A stretch of 64,000 bases of DNA from assembly GCF_036010325.1 (NCBI RefSeq), contig NZ_CP108549.1, positions 4,712,001 through 4,776,000 of the forward strand, written 5' to 3'. The DNA is from Streptomyces sp. NBC_01210 (lineage in GTDB: Bacteria > Actinomycetota > Actinomycetes > Streptomycetales > Streptomycetaceae). Position 1 is the stretch's first letter, and every line of letters starts with the position of its first letter. The notes below the pieces were generated by a model, which had not been told where the DNA came from, searched no databases, and was given only the letters and a program-made list of their open reading frames with translations. The position numbers and the translations under genes are program-made. Positions 63,113 to 64,000 of the stretch are shown piece by piece.

Positions 63113-64000
63113 TCACGGCGCGGGCGTTCGCAGGGTTCGACGACCGCGCAGGAGCTCCGCGCACACGAAGGACACCACCGAGGCAACGACGAGGACGGGC
63201 ATCTGCGCCAATGCATCAGGCCCCAGGAGCAGTGTCGCCAGAACCATCCCGGCGATCGGGAGGCGCAGTACCGCCGCGCCGGCTGCAGCCAGTCCCACAG
63301 CCAGCCCGGATGCCAAGCCGAAGCCGGGCAATGGAGAGCAGAGCACGGCCGCCGCCGCACCGATCAACAGTGCCGGAAAGACGGGTCCTCCGCGCAGGGC
63401 CGCCAACGAGAACGTCCAAGCGAGCCCCTTGAACACCAGCAGGAGAATCAGCGCTGAAACGGGCCAGGCATGTGGTGCAGCAGCCATGTCGGCCAGCGTC
63501 GTCTGGCCCGACAACGCCGCCTCCTCCGGTGAACGGCCCGTACTCAGCCCGTACCCGGCGGCGAACACCCCGACCGCGACGGCGCAGGCCACCGTCCGCG
63601 ACGCCGGCCGCTTCGCCGTCCACTCGGCAATCTTCGTGGCGAGTGTCATCGCCACCACCGAGCCGACCGCAATGGCTGCGGCAAGTGGGATCCCCCACAG
63701 GAAGTCACCCGGGCTCAGAGCCTCACTGGGAGGCAGTACCGGAAGCGAGAGTGCGCCGGTGCCCAGGCCGGTCCATCGCCCGAAACCCGTGAACACCAGG
63801 GCGCCGACCCCACTCGCGAGCATGCACGGCAGGATCAAGGCAATCAGTTGGGAGCCGCCGATCCCCACCGCCTCGATGATGAGCACGAAGGCCACCAGCG
63901 GGTTTCCGAAGACTGCCGAGATCGCGGCGGTCGCCCCGGCCGTCCCCAGGACTGCCGTCAGCTGTGGGGCCTGCGCGCGGTGGCTTGCCCGAACGGCCAG
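63113..64000 (-). CDS. CLC-type chloride channel/transporter, N-terminus outside window
   Basis: At least 295 residues of a multi-helix protein open to the right edge. Family features are the segment AISAVFGNPLVAFVLIIEA near the edge, GGSQLIALILPCMLASG, and late helices with GGPVFPALLIGAAAAVL and LPIAGMVLATLLLGPDAL. It belongs to the voltage-gated ClC superfamily (channel or Cl-/H+ exchanger). There is no C-terminal CBS domain. It converges with the GH15 gene. Confidence 0.85.
   Translation of the reverse strand: MAVRASHRAQAPQLTAVLGTAGATAAISAVFGNPLVAFVLIIEAVGIGGSQLIALILPCMLASGVGALVFTGFGRWTGLGTGALSLPVLPPSEALSPGDFLWGIPLAAAIAVGSVVAMTLATKIAEWTAKRPASRTVACAVAVGVFAAGYGLSTGRSPEEAALSGQTTLADMAAAPHAWPVSALILLLVFKGLAWTFSLAALRGGPVFPALLIGAAAAVLCSPLPGFGLASGLAVGLAAAGAAVLRLPIAGMVLATLLLGPDALAQMPVLVVASVVSFVCAELLRGRRTLRTPAP

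Overview
This window is the centre of an actinobacterial chromosome, almost certainly a Streptomyces. The supporting signs are very high GC with GTG and TTG starts, the order dnaA-oriC-dnaN-gnd-recF-DUF721-gyrB-gyrA-DUF3566-tRNA-Ile, an origin holding about 18 DnaA boxes, class E sortases, crgA, and the rodA-pbpA-pknB / pstP-fhaB-fhaA cell-wall signalling block. It begins inside the 3' end of dnaA and ends inside a CLC-type chloride channel gene.

Layout. Positions 1-11.7 kb hold the replication and topoisomerase core, interrupted by about 0.9 kb of degenerate GC-rich repeats between the DUF721 gene and gyrB. Positions 11.7-18 kb hold tRNA-Ile, a DLW-39 small protein, two paralogous secreted and membrane-anchored proteins (one with a VWA domain), a Ser/Thr kinase, a small HTH protein and tRNA-Ala. 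Positions 18.4-39.8 kb hold an accessory block inserted after tRNA-Ala that reads as an unusual biosynthetic gene cluster. It encodes a small secreted peptide, a membrane desaturase/hydroxylase, both glutamate mutase subunits, two quinone-reductase-like enzymes, a double-HTH regulator, and a tightly coupled operon. That operon runs: NeuB-type PEP-condensing synthase, SDR, transketolase, RraA/HMG-aldolase-like protein, RmlD-like reductase, aldonolactone-oxidase-like flavoprotein, HAD phosphatase, class IV aminotransferase, quinone reductase, aldo/keto reductase, two ATP-grasp ligases, MFS exporter and a third ATP-grasp-like ligase. There is no PKS and no NRPS.

Positions 40-48.1 kb return to the conserved core: a small secreted protein, DUF5324, cyclophilin, rhomboid protease, crgA, DUF881, three class E sortases, and pabA. 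A cluster of DnaA boxes lies between the rhomboid gene and crgA. An Mrr-type nuclease gene (48.2-49.3 kb) is inserted before pknB. Positions 49.5-57.5 kb are the divergent-from-oriC block pknB, pbpA, rodA, pstP, fhaB, fhaA, followed by tRNA-Leu. Positions 58-64 kb are accessory: a BrkB/YihY membrane protein, a two-TM potassium channel, a decayed SHOCT gene, a decayed glucose-dehydrogenase gene, a GH15 glucoamylase/trehalase-like enzyme and a CLC channel.

How the accessory cluster may work (inference). NeuB plus transketolase and HAD phosphatase could build a polyhydroxylated 2-oxo acid. The class IV aminotransferase could aminate it, glutamate mutase could supply 3-methylaspartate, and the ATP-grasp enzymes could join the amino acids into a small peptide exported by the MFS protein. 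I do not recognise a known product.
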